From NCBI GenBank assembly GCA_014607495.2, contig CP053165.1, positions 1,854,906-1,918,905 of the forward strand: DNA of 64,000 nucleotides, given 5' to 3'. The notes under the pieces are model-generated. The model saw nothing but the letters and a program-made list of their open reading frames with translations. It ran no database searches and was not told the DNA's origin. The position numbers and the translations under genes were made by a program. This document shows, in pieces, positions 54,452 to 64,000 of this stretch (position 1 is its first letter; each line of letters starts with the position of its first letter). This DNA is from Carposina sasakii (Eukaryota; Arthropoda; Insecta; Lepidoptera; Carposinidae).

Positions 54452-54929
54452 GGAGGTGATTTTTGGTCGTCAACGTTCCCGAAAACCACGGAATCTCCTC
54501 ATCATCACGTTCATTTTTCTCCATGGTAGCATACCTGGGAAGTGTCTGGTTTCCAAGATATTAGGGTCCAAAGTTGAGTAAATAGACTGCTTTCACTATG
54601 GGTGCGCCCACCACCGGGCCCTACACCCTCCACTGACCCTCGGATCTGATCACTCATAACTGCGATTTCATTTATAAATAGACTGCGTTTTTCTGCCTAA
54701 ATGCACATAGACTCGCGTAGCAAGATTTTTTCACGAGAAATAATTAATATCTGTCTATGATAAAACTAGCATAAGCACTGGATACTATAAATTTCGCCCG
54801 ATCAAGTAATGTTTTTTTTTTTCAAAAAAATTTTAATCGTTTCCCAGCATTTTTTTTGGCATAAACTTACTTTATTTGATGTATAGAGTACGTACCCTTC
54901 GTTAAAGGTGGCAACAAAAAAACGTCCTG
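54452..54929 (-). mobile_element. Family A MITE, copy 8, with nested insert
   Basis: Begins 'aggtgatttttggtcgtcaa' (left terminus mutated) and ends 'aaaaacgtcctg' before TA. An 84-bp family E piece interrupts it at 54591-54674. Confidence 0.85.
54591..54674 (-). mobile_element. 84-bp family E piece with 12-bp TSD
   Basis: TAAATAGACTGC is present at 54579-54590 and 54675-54686; other A copies have it once. The insert reads 'actatgggtgcgcccaccac...ctcataactgcgatttcatt'. Confidence 0.88.
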
Positions 54930-55198
54930 TAGGTATATCCGTTTGTCAAAAAGTACTCTACTATAGAGTAGAGTAGGGATGTAAGCTTACGTAGATATAA
55001 GCTAATCTCACTAAAAACTCTTACGTATTCCAACTATACCTTTCACACCAAAAAAAAGGCAGATTAATTAGACATGAATTTTTCACAATTTAAGCTATTG
55101 TAAGGAGTGAGCTTACCACTGCTTTTAAGTAACGTTACTAGTGGACAATATTTCCGGATCATTGTAAATAGGTATAATAAAACTCAAAATGATTGCAT
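54930..55198. other. No gene seen
   Basis: AT-rich, unassigned. Confidence 0.35.
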
Positions 55199-55201
55199 TA
55201 A

Positions 55202-55494
55202 AGGCTCGAGCACACCGGTTGCGTGTGCGTGCACGTAAGCGTAGACGTATACGTACCTCTGAGTTGTAATGTATGGAACTGTATAGGCACGGGCAGACTG
55301 GATACGTTTGCGTAGACGTAAGCATAGACGTCAAGCGGTGACAGTTCTATACATTAAAGACTCGAGCACACCGGATGCTATGCGTAGACGTAAGCATAGA
55401 CGTCAAAGCGATGACAGTTCCATATATACATTATCAGAGGTACGCGTACGTCTACGCTTACGTGCACGCATACGCATCCGGTGTGCTCGAGCCT
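55202..55494. mobile_element. Harbinger-like MITE with an internal third end
   Basis: The ends AGGCTCGAGCACACCGG and CCGGTGTGCTCGAGCCT are exact inverses, flanked by TAA (55199-55201 and 55495-55497), the target type of PIF/Harbinger elements. A third end-like sequence 'actcgagcacaccggatgct' lies at 55361-55380. 'gcgtagacgtaagcatagac' occurs at 55313 and again at 55381, so the inside is duplicated. Confidence 0.8.
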
Positions 55495-55497
55495 TAA

Positions 55498-55762
55498 AAA
55501 GTTACTGCGTAAAGTATAAATATTATATTTACTCATTTAATTACGTGAAAGCCTAGTCGAATAAATTTCCTGAGCTTTACCGAGCTGGTTCCTTGTTTGA
55601 TATTAACTTCAGTTGAAACTTTCTGCTTACTTATGTAACGCTGGTACAATGCTGATTACTTAATTTAATTTTATTAAAAACTTAATTAAATGCTTAGTTA
55701 AAATATGCCGTGCTCCGTCATATTTAAACATTGTTTAGGCTAAATAAGTTAAAATTATAATG
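55498..55762. other. AT-rich, no gene seen
   Basis: No feature recognised. Confidence 0.35.
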
Positions 55763-56210
55763 AGACTTGCGGCCGCCCACGACTTTGTCTGCGTGAGAGA
55801 GCATGACACTCGTGCGAAGTAGGTATGCATATAAACCTTCCTTTTGAATCAATCTTTAAAAAAGAACCGCATCAAAATCTGTTGCGTAGTTTTAAAAATC
55901 TTATCATACATAGGGACAGACAGCGGGAAGCGACTTTGTTTTATAATATGTAGTGTTGATAATTTATTTAATTTATACTGATTTAAAAACTGTATGCTAA
56001 ACGTAGCTGCAGGATCTCCTTCACGACCCTGCAGTTTTGGCTACCACGTTTATGGGAACATAGTCGTTATGTTTATGCAAAAACTGTATGTACCGAATTT
56101 TAAACCATGAATTTTATAAATAAAATTGTATTAGACGTTACAATTCGGAAGTTCAAACATTCACTATGGGTGTGCCCACCACCGGGCCCTAGGGCTATGG
56201 CTGTATTAAA
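55763..56210. repeat. Family C variant, family D and family E pieces
   Basis: 55763-55965 is a C variant ('cttgcggccgcccacgactt' to 'catagggacagacagcgg'). 55983-56078 is a D piece ('gctgcaggatctccttcacg'). 56140-56190 is an inverted E end ('attcggaagttcaaacattc...caccaccgggccct'). Confidence 0.6.
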
Positions 56211-56303
56211 TGTAGTGACTTGTATTTCATTACTCAGTAATTAGGCCATGGAATAGGACAGGTAGGCACATTGTTTCTGTTGGAAACTAAAATTCTTGAT
56301 ACA

Positions 56304-56513
56304 GCTAGCAGTAGCCAAGAGGCTTTATACACTTGTTTCAAGAAACATGTTCGGCAGCAAGAAGTTTTCGTCTTGCTGCTGTCTTAAAACTTGAGAATGG
56401 TTGTTACGCAACTTTAAACCGACGTAAATCCTAAACGGTCAGTCAAATCAAAAATGTTGAAAGAAAACTAAAAGCTAGCTAACAGCTAGCAGTAGCCAAG
56501 AGACTTTATACAC
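56304..56513 (+). repeat. Direct repeat of about 36 bp, spaced 172 bp
   Basis: 'agctagcagtagccaagag' followed by 'ctttatacacttgt' occurs at 56304 and again at 56476, with one base different. Confidence 0.85.
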
Positions 56514-56568
56514 TTGTCATCGGCAGCAAAAAGTGTACGGGACACGCGACCAATGAACGGAGGGGTAA

Positions 56569-56877
56569 GGTCTACTCTGAAATGCCGCTTTCGAATATTT
56601 CGGTCCGACCGAATCGAAGCCTTTGACAGCCTTTGACCCTACTACGAAATTGCTTCGGATCCATTCATCTGAGTTCACAACTCATTCGGAACCATAGAGA
56701 ATAATTCACATTGACCCTAATTATAAGCTTTCTATTATCTAGCCTTATACCTGTCAAATAGAGTTCGATCGTACCGAATGAAAAAACGGCGCGACTGATC
56801 CGATCGAAGGAAGTTCGTAGTAGGAAACACCTCGATATTCGGAGGATACTTCGTTTATCGTCACTTCAGAGTAGACC
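56569..56877. mobile_element. Family N MITE
   Basis: GGTCTACTCTGA and TCAGAGTAGACC are 12-bp exact inverted ends of a 309-bp unit. The right two thirds recur inverted at 27874-28085. Confidence 0.75.
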
Positions 56878-56896
56878 TCCAGGAACCTCTCGATAG

Positions 56897-56953
56897 TCCG
56901 TAACGCTAGCGTCAAACTGTCAATTCCCATAGATTTTGCTAGCGAGTCGCTAG
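56897..56953. repeat. Hairpin with GTAACGCTAGCG arms
   Basis: 'gtaacgctagcg' and 'cgctagcgttac' are exact inverses about 35 bases apart, with a further GCTAGCGAGTCGCTAGC at the right. Possibly a small MITE. Confidence 0.7.
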
Positions 56954-57199
56954 CGTTACGCCGCGTAAAAAGGTTCGTGCTTACCCCTCGGATCTTACAT
57001 TTGGTATACGGCCATATCGTAACTAACTCGATTCAAACATTACGTAATCTTCGTTATATTGATCAGTATAGATCTCTCTCTCATCCCGAGCTTAGCGTTG
57101 GCGTTGCATTTGTGAAAGTAGACGTAATGTTTAATAAATGTAAAAAATATGTTTAATTTTATAACAATTTCTCTTTCTACTTAATAAAAACAACGTACA

Positions 57200-57462
57200 T
57201 ACAAACATATAATTACGCCTTTACATCTTACGGGGTAGGCAGAGCACCAAGAGCCGATAGAACCACATGGTGCCAATTTGGACCAATTTTGAGGGTATAG
57301 TTGAGATGTACAAGTTCGGTTAGTAGTGACAGGTGGTCAGCCCATCGCCTACAAAACACCAAGACCCTCTTGTCCCTCTACTGACTTGTACAGTATGCCC
57401 GGGAAGAGAAGCAGCTATAGTATTATACGTTGTTTTTTCACTCCCAGAGCAGCATATAAGTA
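57200..57462 (+). repeat. Family G repeat, second complete-looking copy
   Basis: Matches 13686-13956 over its whole length. Confidence 0.7.
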
Positions 57463-58694
57463 AAAAGTTAAAGTAAAACCAAATTTTTCATTCCAAATAT
57501 TTTTCAACAAATCCCGCACTCAAACAAAGTAATCCCTAACGCAAGTAATTTGTAGGAAACCATTAAAACATCCGTTTCCTTGCGCTAATCAGCTCAGTGC
57601 AGATTAGCGGGTCAAGGCGTCGCCACTTTGTACGCGTGATTGATGGCCGAGTCTTGACGAGGGGGGCTTGGCGTAAGTTAGAAGATTTATTTAATATTTA
57701 AGTCTGTTCCTAATCCAAATATAAAACTCTCATGTTGACGTGTTTATTAAATACAACGGTAACGGTACAAACGGCTTTATTCGGTAGGTCTGAGAATAGG
57801 TGGTAAATTATTTTTGGACTCCTTCCATGCAATAAGCGACATCCACGCGAGCGAAGCCGTGGGCAATGTAAAATTCAATTTTTTTAACTTTTACTTTTTT
57901 TTTTGGTGTATTTTTAAATTTATATGTATACGGTCGTGTTCCCGAAAAGGAGTCACCATATGCTAGTTTTTGTTAAAGTAAAAAGGATTTGTTCCAAATC
58001 TGTCACGCTTATTTTATTATTTTTTATTTTCAACTACATAGTTGTACAGTCAAGACCATTATAGAGGTTGGGCAGAAGTGTGCAAACTACACAATAACTT
58101 TTCACCAGTTACCCTATTAAGGGGCGAGCCTATCGCCGCTTTTCAGGCTATATTTCAACTAATAACAATAAAATTACTCGATTGAGGATTGCCACAATGA
58201 ATACTGACTAAAAATACGCTTTCGCCTCTACCTTGAGCCTTCAAAACGCTGAAATCCCGCAGTATCGTAAACAAGTTGTTAAATAATATTGAAACGACAG
58301 AAAGAGCGATAATTACTATTGTTCTTGTCTCTGGGTTTTCGTGATTTATTAGAGTTCACAGTCTTCATGGTAAGATCCTTTTTGTACAGCGCTGAATTGA
58401 ATTAGTTGTACAACAAATCTTTCTGATATCTTTCATGTGAAGAATGCCTGTTTAAAATAAAATCATTTTGATCGTTTCGTACCCAGAGAGTAAAATCGGA
58501 AACTCCTTTACTCAAACTCAGCTGACCGTCTATCACAGAGCTTCTTTTTGCCGTTCTAATGACGGCTTCTGAAGAATAATGTCCAGTGCAGATGATACAC
58601 TACGCAAAAGTGATGCTGGTGGTCGCCATTTATAGTTTTAGTTTAGAGGAATATCGATAGACACGAGAATCAGATCTCCGCATAGTTTTTTTGA
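57463..58694. other. No gene seen; one repeat pair
   Basis: 58040-58140 matches 5600-5760 ('ttgggcagaagtgtgcaaac'). Otherwise unassigned. Confidence 0.4.
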
Positions 58695-58696
58695 TA

Positions 58697-58910
58697 TTGC
58701 GTGGTGCCGACAGAGTAGAATTTGTACCACCCCATACCTGCCCCTGGGTATCGTACGAGGCGAATAAGGGTTTCCGGGAGGTGGGCAGCAGCGCCTCCCG
58801 TGTTGACAACATAGTCCAAAACACAAACTGCGGTCACCAACCCGCCTGCCCAGCGTAGTGACTATGGGCAAAAACCCCCCATGGCAGTGCACAGCCTTGT
58901 GGCGTGCCAT
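58697..58910 (-). mobile_element. Family B retroposon, tail lost
   Basis: From 'gcgtggtgccgacagagtag' to 'cttgtggcgtgcca', stopping before the 'ctgctggacg' part and tail. Confidence 0.75.
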
Positions 58911-59291
58911 GTCATTGGGTTATCAGCACTAAACTGTCAAAAAAGATACGAAATACCTCTACTGGTGGTTGAAATCGATCAGGACTATAGGATGTACCTA
59001 TGTTGTGACATTGCTACCATATACTACTTCATTCTTTCTATTGACGAAGCGTACAAACCGAGTCCGTTTTGGACCGGTTCCAGTTTCGTTCTAACCGTGT
59101 CCAATTCCCATTGTCAGCGCTACCCGATGTGAATGAATGAAGGAGATGCGAGAATGTATGCCTGGAGACTCAGACAATATAACAATTTTACGAGCGACAG
59201 CGATGTTCGCAACATTGTAACATTGTGTAAGCCTCCTGCGACCACCAAAACTTACGCAGCGCAGGTATACCATACTAGCTAAACTTTGCAT
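58911..59291. other. No gene seen
   Basis: No recognised repeat or credible ORF. Confidence 0.35.
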
Positions 59292-59293
59292 AT

Positions 59294-59654
59294 ACAGGGT
59301 GTTTTCGTTGCCACCCTTAACGAAGGGTACATACTCTACATCAAATAAAGAAAGTTTATGCCAAACAAAAAAATGCTGGAAAAAGATGTAAATAAAATAA
59401 AAAAAACTTGATCGGGCGAAACTTATAGTGTTCAGTGTTTATGCTAGTTTTTTCATAGACAGATATTAATTATTTCTCTTGAAAAAATCTTGGTACGCGC
59501 GACTATGTGCATTGATGCAGAAATACGCAGTCTATTTACTCAACTTTGGACCCTAATATCTTGGGAGCCAGACACTTCCCAGGTATGCTTCCATGGAAAA
59601 AAATGACCGTGATGATGAGGAGATTCCGTAGTTTTCGGGAACGTTGACGACCAG
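59294..59654 (+). mobile_element. Family A MITE, copy 9
   Basis: CAGGGTGTTTTCGTTGCC after TA. The right end is shortened to 'cgttgacgaccag' before TA. Confidence 0.85.
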
Positions 59655-59705
59655 TATAAATGGAAATGGAACGGATCGGTAAAAAAGGGATCCATTTATT
59701 TTTAA

Positions 59706-59900
59706 AATACATATACACGCAACTGTGTTCCCAAATCATGAAGGAGATTCTTCTGGCACGTTCAGCTTAGTGGAGCCAGATTTAAAGTATCAGTGACAAA
59801 TTGCTGGCTTAACACTAAGAGTGTTTCTTAGTTGACTCTTACGACTTGCCGGAAGGCAATGCAACTTATGTGTTATTAATAGTCAAACACTGCACAGGAA
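59706..59900 (+). repeat. Family D repeat
   Basis: 'cacgcaactgtgttcccaaa' through 'gttgactcttacgacttgcc' to 'aacttatgtgtta'. Confidence 0.6.
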
Positions 59901-60194
59901 TTTCAGAGATATAAAATTATATTCTGTTCTATTCCATAACATCAATAAAAATGTGTGTCATCGGCTTATACATGGAATTGTGTATTCAAATATGAGCTTA
60001 ACACGCAAAAATACTGGTGTATTTATGAAAAATATTACTCGAAGAGGCAGTGATCACATAATACCTATTGAAACTGGCTGTCAGCAGCAGGCGAGTGATG
60101 GATGGATGAAATAAGCCTATTCATTATGCTGTTAGTAGCCAAATTTGGATGTTCATTATAATGTTATTATTCTGTTTGTATTGGATTATATCAT

Positions 60195-60705
60195 ACTAGC
60201 GGATACCCGCGACTTCGTTCGCGTGGACTACTGTAACTCTTCTCAGCAGTATGCTCAAATATCCAGGGTGTTTTTTCGTTGCCACCCTTAACGAAGGGTA
60301 CGTACTCTATACATCAAATAAAGTAAGTTTATGCCAAAAATGCTTGGAAACGATATACATTTTTTTTTATTACTTGATAGGGCGAAATTTATAGTGTCCA
60401 GTGTTTATGCTAGTTTTTTCATAAACAGATATTAATTATTTCTCGTGAAAAAATCTTGCTACACGCGTCAATGTGCATTTATGCAGAAAAACGTAGTCTA
60501 TTTATTCAACTTTGGACCCTAATATTTTGGAAACCAGACACTTCCCAGGTATGCTTCCATGGAGAAAAATGATCGTGATGATGAGGAGATTCCGTAGTTT
60601 TCGGGAACGTTGACGACCAAAAATCATTCTGTATATGAGCAAAATCTAAAGAATATTGGTTGAGTAAATAAAGCGTTAAAAAGAACAAAAAAAAAACTTA
60701 TTTTC
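60195..60705 (+). repeat. Family C variant split by a family A MITE
   Basis: The head 'actagcggatacccgcgact' (60195-60262) resumes after 60632 with 'gagcaaaatctaaagaatat' and 'ggttgagtaaataaag', as in the copy at 51638-51788. Confidence 0.65.
60264..60631 (+). mobile_element. Family A MITE, copy 10 (nested in C)
   Basis: CAGGGTGTTTTTTCGTTGCC to AAAAATCATTCTG. The right flank is TA; the left flank is TATC, so the left TA has changed. Confidence 0.88.
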
Positions 60706-61460
60706 GCATTTATTATAACCTTAGTTAGAATAGGACAAGCTGTTCTCAGCGACTTCATCTGTGTATGCTCTATACTATACCCCGGTTTTTTGAAGATAGA
60801 AATCTTACTTTCGAAGAAACATTGTTTGTAAACATTAGAACATCATACTTGTAAGATATGAGTGAAATTTGACGTTTTTTCATATTGATGTATTCCACTA
60901 AAAAATCAGTTTTGTGTTTGCGAAATCAGCATCTTTAGGTTTTTTAGCGCAAACTTTATATGAGCAGGTACTATTGAATTGAGTAGATAACTCTTTAGGA
61001 ACTATTGATTATAGTAATACACAAAACTGTGCCCAATAATAAACCTGATTTCGTTTTTTCAGATTCTTTTTATTTCTCAGTAAAGTGAGGTATACAAATA
61101 CTGACTCAATTAAAATGACTTTTCGAATCATCTAAGTTTCGAATGATAGAGATAACTCGCAGCCAAAACTACTGGGCGTTGAAGTAGAAATGGCGTTTAT
61201 ATTTAATTTTCTTAGACGGTCTAGAATAGCAGACAAGAGATGACAATTCTAAAGGTTACGCGAAATCGTGGTCAGCATAACAGATTGGGTCTGTTAACCG
61301 AAAAGATATCTAAATAGCCTACTTAAGGGAACCTACCCACAAAATTTCAGAATTGAAATGACATGTTTATTTTTTCAGATTCCAATTATTATTATCATTT
61401 TAGCCATTATCCGCCAATTTCAATACGACCGATCAAAAAGAATCTCGGAATTTTTTATTC
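60706..61460. other. No gene seen
   Basis: 61285-61380 is a family M arm fragment ('ttaaccgaaaagatatctaa'). The rest is AT-rich. Confidence 0.45.
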
Positions 61461-61499
61461 CTAATTGAAAATTTGAAGATTAAATCTGAGATATGCAAA

Positions 61500-61690
61500 A
61501 AAACTCTCACGATCAGTTATAGAAATTGGCTGTAAGTCTACTGCTGAACAAAGGTCAACAACCTCCACTGCGACCAGTTGGAATTCTGCATTCAGCAGAT
61601 AACCTCCGACCCTGATTAGGTTGTCCGTCCATCCTACAGGTGGCCTTCCGACGCTGCGCTTACCGGTATGTGGTAGCCCCATCGACCATC
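61500..61690 (-). pseudogene. LINE tail fragment
   Basis: The minus strand gives 'GLPHTGKRSVGRPPVGWTDN' then 'LIRVGGYL', matching the 'KRSVGRP..RW.DDL..VAG' tail of insect endonuclease-reverse-transcriptases. It ends in the repeat 'gtctactgctgaacaaaggt'. Confidence 0.6.
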
Positions 61691-61800
61691 GATTCTTCGA
61701 GTGCATGTACGAGTATAAACAAGAATTAGAACTTAGTAGCAGTTTGGTAATTCTAAAGAAATAAATCTCTAAGATCAGACGTATCTTTAGTCGACTAAGT

Positions 61801-61854
61801 CCATACAAAGGCTGGAGCCATTCCTGTATCGATACAGCTCCAGCCTTTGTATGG
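61801..61854. repeat. Perfect 18-bp hairpin
   Basis: CCATACAAAGGCTGGAGC (61801-61818) and GCTCCAGCCTTTGTATGG (61837-61854) are exact inverses. The 18-base loop contains the palindrome TGTATCGATACA. Confidence 0.92.
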
Positions 61855-62022
61855 TGACCTCTAAGACTAGGAACTAGGTTAAGGAGTCGTGCACTTGACG
61901 TTGACAAACTACTGACTCAACGGTAGATGCCCTTGGGTCCTCAATTACACTGTAATAAAACCGATTTCAATTTATGCACACTTTTATTAAACCTTGTACC
62001 TATAGATGACGCTCTTGATTGA

Positions 62023-62318
62023 GGGGCGATTTTTTAAACGTCAGATAGCCTATCAGAAGAATAAAGTTATTTACTATGGGTGCGCCCTCAGATCTGATAA
62101 CTCATAACTGCGAAAACAAGCACTTGCACTACCTACAATGGCCACAAGAAACCAGATCGGAGCACCTAGTGGTTTATAACCTAGAGTGGTTTACTAATTT
62201 CTATAATCCTGAGGATGCCACGGGTGTTGGCGAAATATATGTAGATTATTAATCTAGTTTTTGATTTCGGAATAGTGCAATGTATTATCTTGCATGCTAG
62301 GTGGCGGGCGCACCCATA
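62023..62318. mobile_element. Family F piece followed by a family E TIR unit
   Basis: 62023-62070 is half a family F arm. At 62075-62087 TATGGGTGCGCCC begins a unit that ends GGGCGCACCCATA at 62306-62318, an exact 13-bp inverted end. The inside has both E arms and the block seen at 11190-11320. Confidence 0.7.
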
Positions 62319-64000
62319 CACAGAAAAAACACACAAGATACAATATTTTAGAAGATAATGTACAAAGGTCGTGCATAAAGTAAGATTTTTAAAGAAAACC
62401 TATATCAAAAATGCCCTTTTATGGCTGAATTCCGGCCACGAGGTGATCATGTAAATACAATATGATTTATAAATAGAAATAATAAAAATAAGTCAATAAA
62501 TAAAAATACACTGCACCCTCGTTACGTCTATTATTCCTATGCGTCGCGTCGGTGTAATAGAAATCTAAAGCCTAGGCTACTCATACAATTAATTTAACAT
62601 ATTGAAACACAAGTCTGTTCCCGATTTGATACACTGGCAGTTTATATATCACTACCATATATGTGAAAACGTCAAAGTTTGAAGTGGGTATGATTAATAT
62701 ACACGCATTAGTTAGTTAATAGTCAATCATAATTTAAAACGTTTCAGATTATAGTTGGATATTTATAAATATTAATGACTAACTTAAAACTATGTACTTA
62801 GTAGGACTATGGGGAGTCGGTTGACCATCTTAATTTTTACAAGGTGGTCAACTGATCTTATCAAGTAGGTAGGTAGGTATTCAGATTATTGAATCAAAGA
62901 GGTAGTTTGTTCGATTTTCCGCTCTAATTTATTTAATTATTTATAGACACACCGACAGTATACACATACAGTAATATTCCTTACATTTGGAAACATTTTA
63001 GCAGATAAATGTTTTCATCTGGATTTATAATCGTAACACTAATATGTATATTCAACATATATAAAACAAAATAATATAAGGCAAATAAGTTATTAAAGTT
63101 AAAAAATTAATTAAAGCTAGCTCACTCTGTGTGGGCAAGTGTAATAAATAATCTCAGGTACCCACGTACCTACTCATCTTTTGACATAAAAATGATTAAA
63201 AAAATAACAAGGTCATAGACAATTGGCCCACGTTACAAACATCCATAAACTTTATGACAAAATGAAAATGGCGATGATTCAGAACGTCTTAGCAATAAAT
63301 AATGAAAGCTTGACCAACACATCGGTGCATAAACCAAACAGAATAAAAAGCTAATTGCAAATAGATAATGTATCAGGATAATCATTATTTTATTTTGTAA
63401 TTTTATAGGTCACAATCAAAAGTTATTTCACTGTTTAATTTAAAATAATGCATTAAATTCAAAGCAGTATCTTACAGTTCATAACCTCTCAAGAGTTTGC
63501 AATGTCGCAAGATAGAATATAATCTTTTCTTATAATTTTACAGTAATATATACACACACATTGCCTTGTCAGTTCATAATGTTTCAGATTTATTTGCAAA
63601 AGTTCGCTTCAGAAAAACGCGTAAGAACTCTTTAGCCCTCGACGACGACGCAGCCAAAAGGCAATCTCTCATAGTAATCATGTTTTGCTCGTTACGTGAT
63701 GCCCTTTGTTCGAAGTAAGGGACTAGACACATTTGTGTAGGTGAAGCAGACAATGTACCGTAGAGATACAGGTTTTCATTAGACTTTCGACTTGTGAAGA
63801 CTTTTAGTCTGAGATGTGTTTTAATATAAAACCATTCTCTCTATAAAAAAAAAGCAAATGTATTTTGCAAATACATAAAATCATTATGACTCTCAAGCTT
63901 AATAGATAATAATCGACTATATGCCGACAGCTAAGGAAAAATATTTTTGTGGTAATCAACACAATGTCACCAACATTTTATGCCTGTCAGTATTCATCAC
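62319..64000. other. About 1.7 kb AT-rich, no gene seen
   Basis: No listed repeat family was recognised here. An 8-bp hairpin GTTGACCA/TGGTCAAC lies around 62820-62853. The absence of MITEs is a change from the rest of the window. Confidence 0.45.

Overview
This is eukaryotic, AT-rich DNA, most likely from a moth or butterfly. The evidence is the repeat content. It has tRNA-headed SINEs, the abundant repeat carrying 'cagtccactgctggacgtaggcctc', the repeat beginning 'actagtggacgcccgcgac', MITEs ending in CAGGGTG, and decayed endonuclease-reverse-transcriptase LINEs of types I associate with Lepidoptera. There are no operons, ribosome binding sites or bacterial genes. No large host gene is visible. 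The window is essentially a nested transposon landscape, so most of the annotation concerns mobile DNA, with one possible very small two-exon host gene at 32181-32344.

Two elements keep long open reading frames. (1) A young LTR retrotransposon lies on the minus strand at 38155-42404. It has two 437-bp LTRs in which I see no difference, a 4-bp AATA target duplication, and an intact 410-aa gag that starts inside its own 5' LTR. Its pol region is scrambled: protease, then reverse-transcriptase core, then a second and different protease, then an integrase tail, then a second and different RT fragment. Two arrays of short hairpins, with changing stems and a constant loop, sit between the last ORF and the 3' LTR. 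(2) A complete pogo/Tigger-type DNA transposon lies at 44743-46838, with TA duplication, terminal repeats and an intact 528-aa DDD transposase that ends in a PCNA-box-like motif. It carries a 111-bp MITE of its own.

Layout. 1-11.9 kb: scattered SINEs, MITEs and LINE tails. 11.98-13.52 kb: a non-autonomous element with roughly 190-bp inverted arms and an 8-bp target duplication, cutting an older repeat in two. 14.8-15.7 kb: a TIR element with CGGACCGCGGTCCG palindromes. 19-30 kb: retroposons, a decayed LINE (22.5 kb) and a GC-rich unclassified block (23 kb). 30-37 kb: mostly unassigned AT-rich DNA plus the candidate small gene and several MITEs. 38-47 kb: the LTR element and the Tigger element. 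47-64 kb: more SINEs, MITEs and LINE fragments, a Harbinger-like MITE (55.2 kb), a foldback hairpin (51.3 kb), and a quiet AT-rich tail from 62.3 kb.

Family letters are local to this annotation. A: about 380-bp CAGGGTG MITE, ten copies. B: about 270-bp retroposon with ATC-like tail. C: 'actagtggacgcccgcgac' repeat. D: 'ggaaggagatgcagctgatg' repeat. E: 'gggcccggtggtgggcgcaccc' repeat. F: hairpin MITE with 'gaataaagttggtgctgtc'. G: 'ttacggggtaggcagagcacc' repeat. J: repeat ending 'gaagtcggttaaaaa'. L: 'cagggtgtttgtgacagccagg' MITE. M: 'cagggtgtaacagaaagggta' foldback MITE. N, P: further TIR MITEs. Superfamily names are inference from TSD length and termini unless a coding domain is present. No database search was possible.
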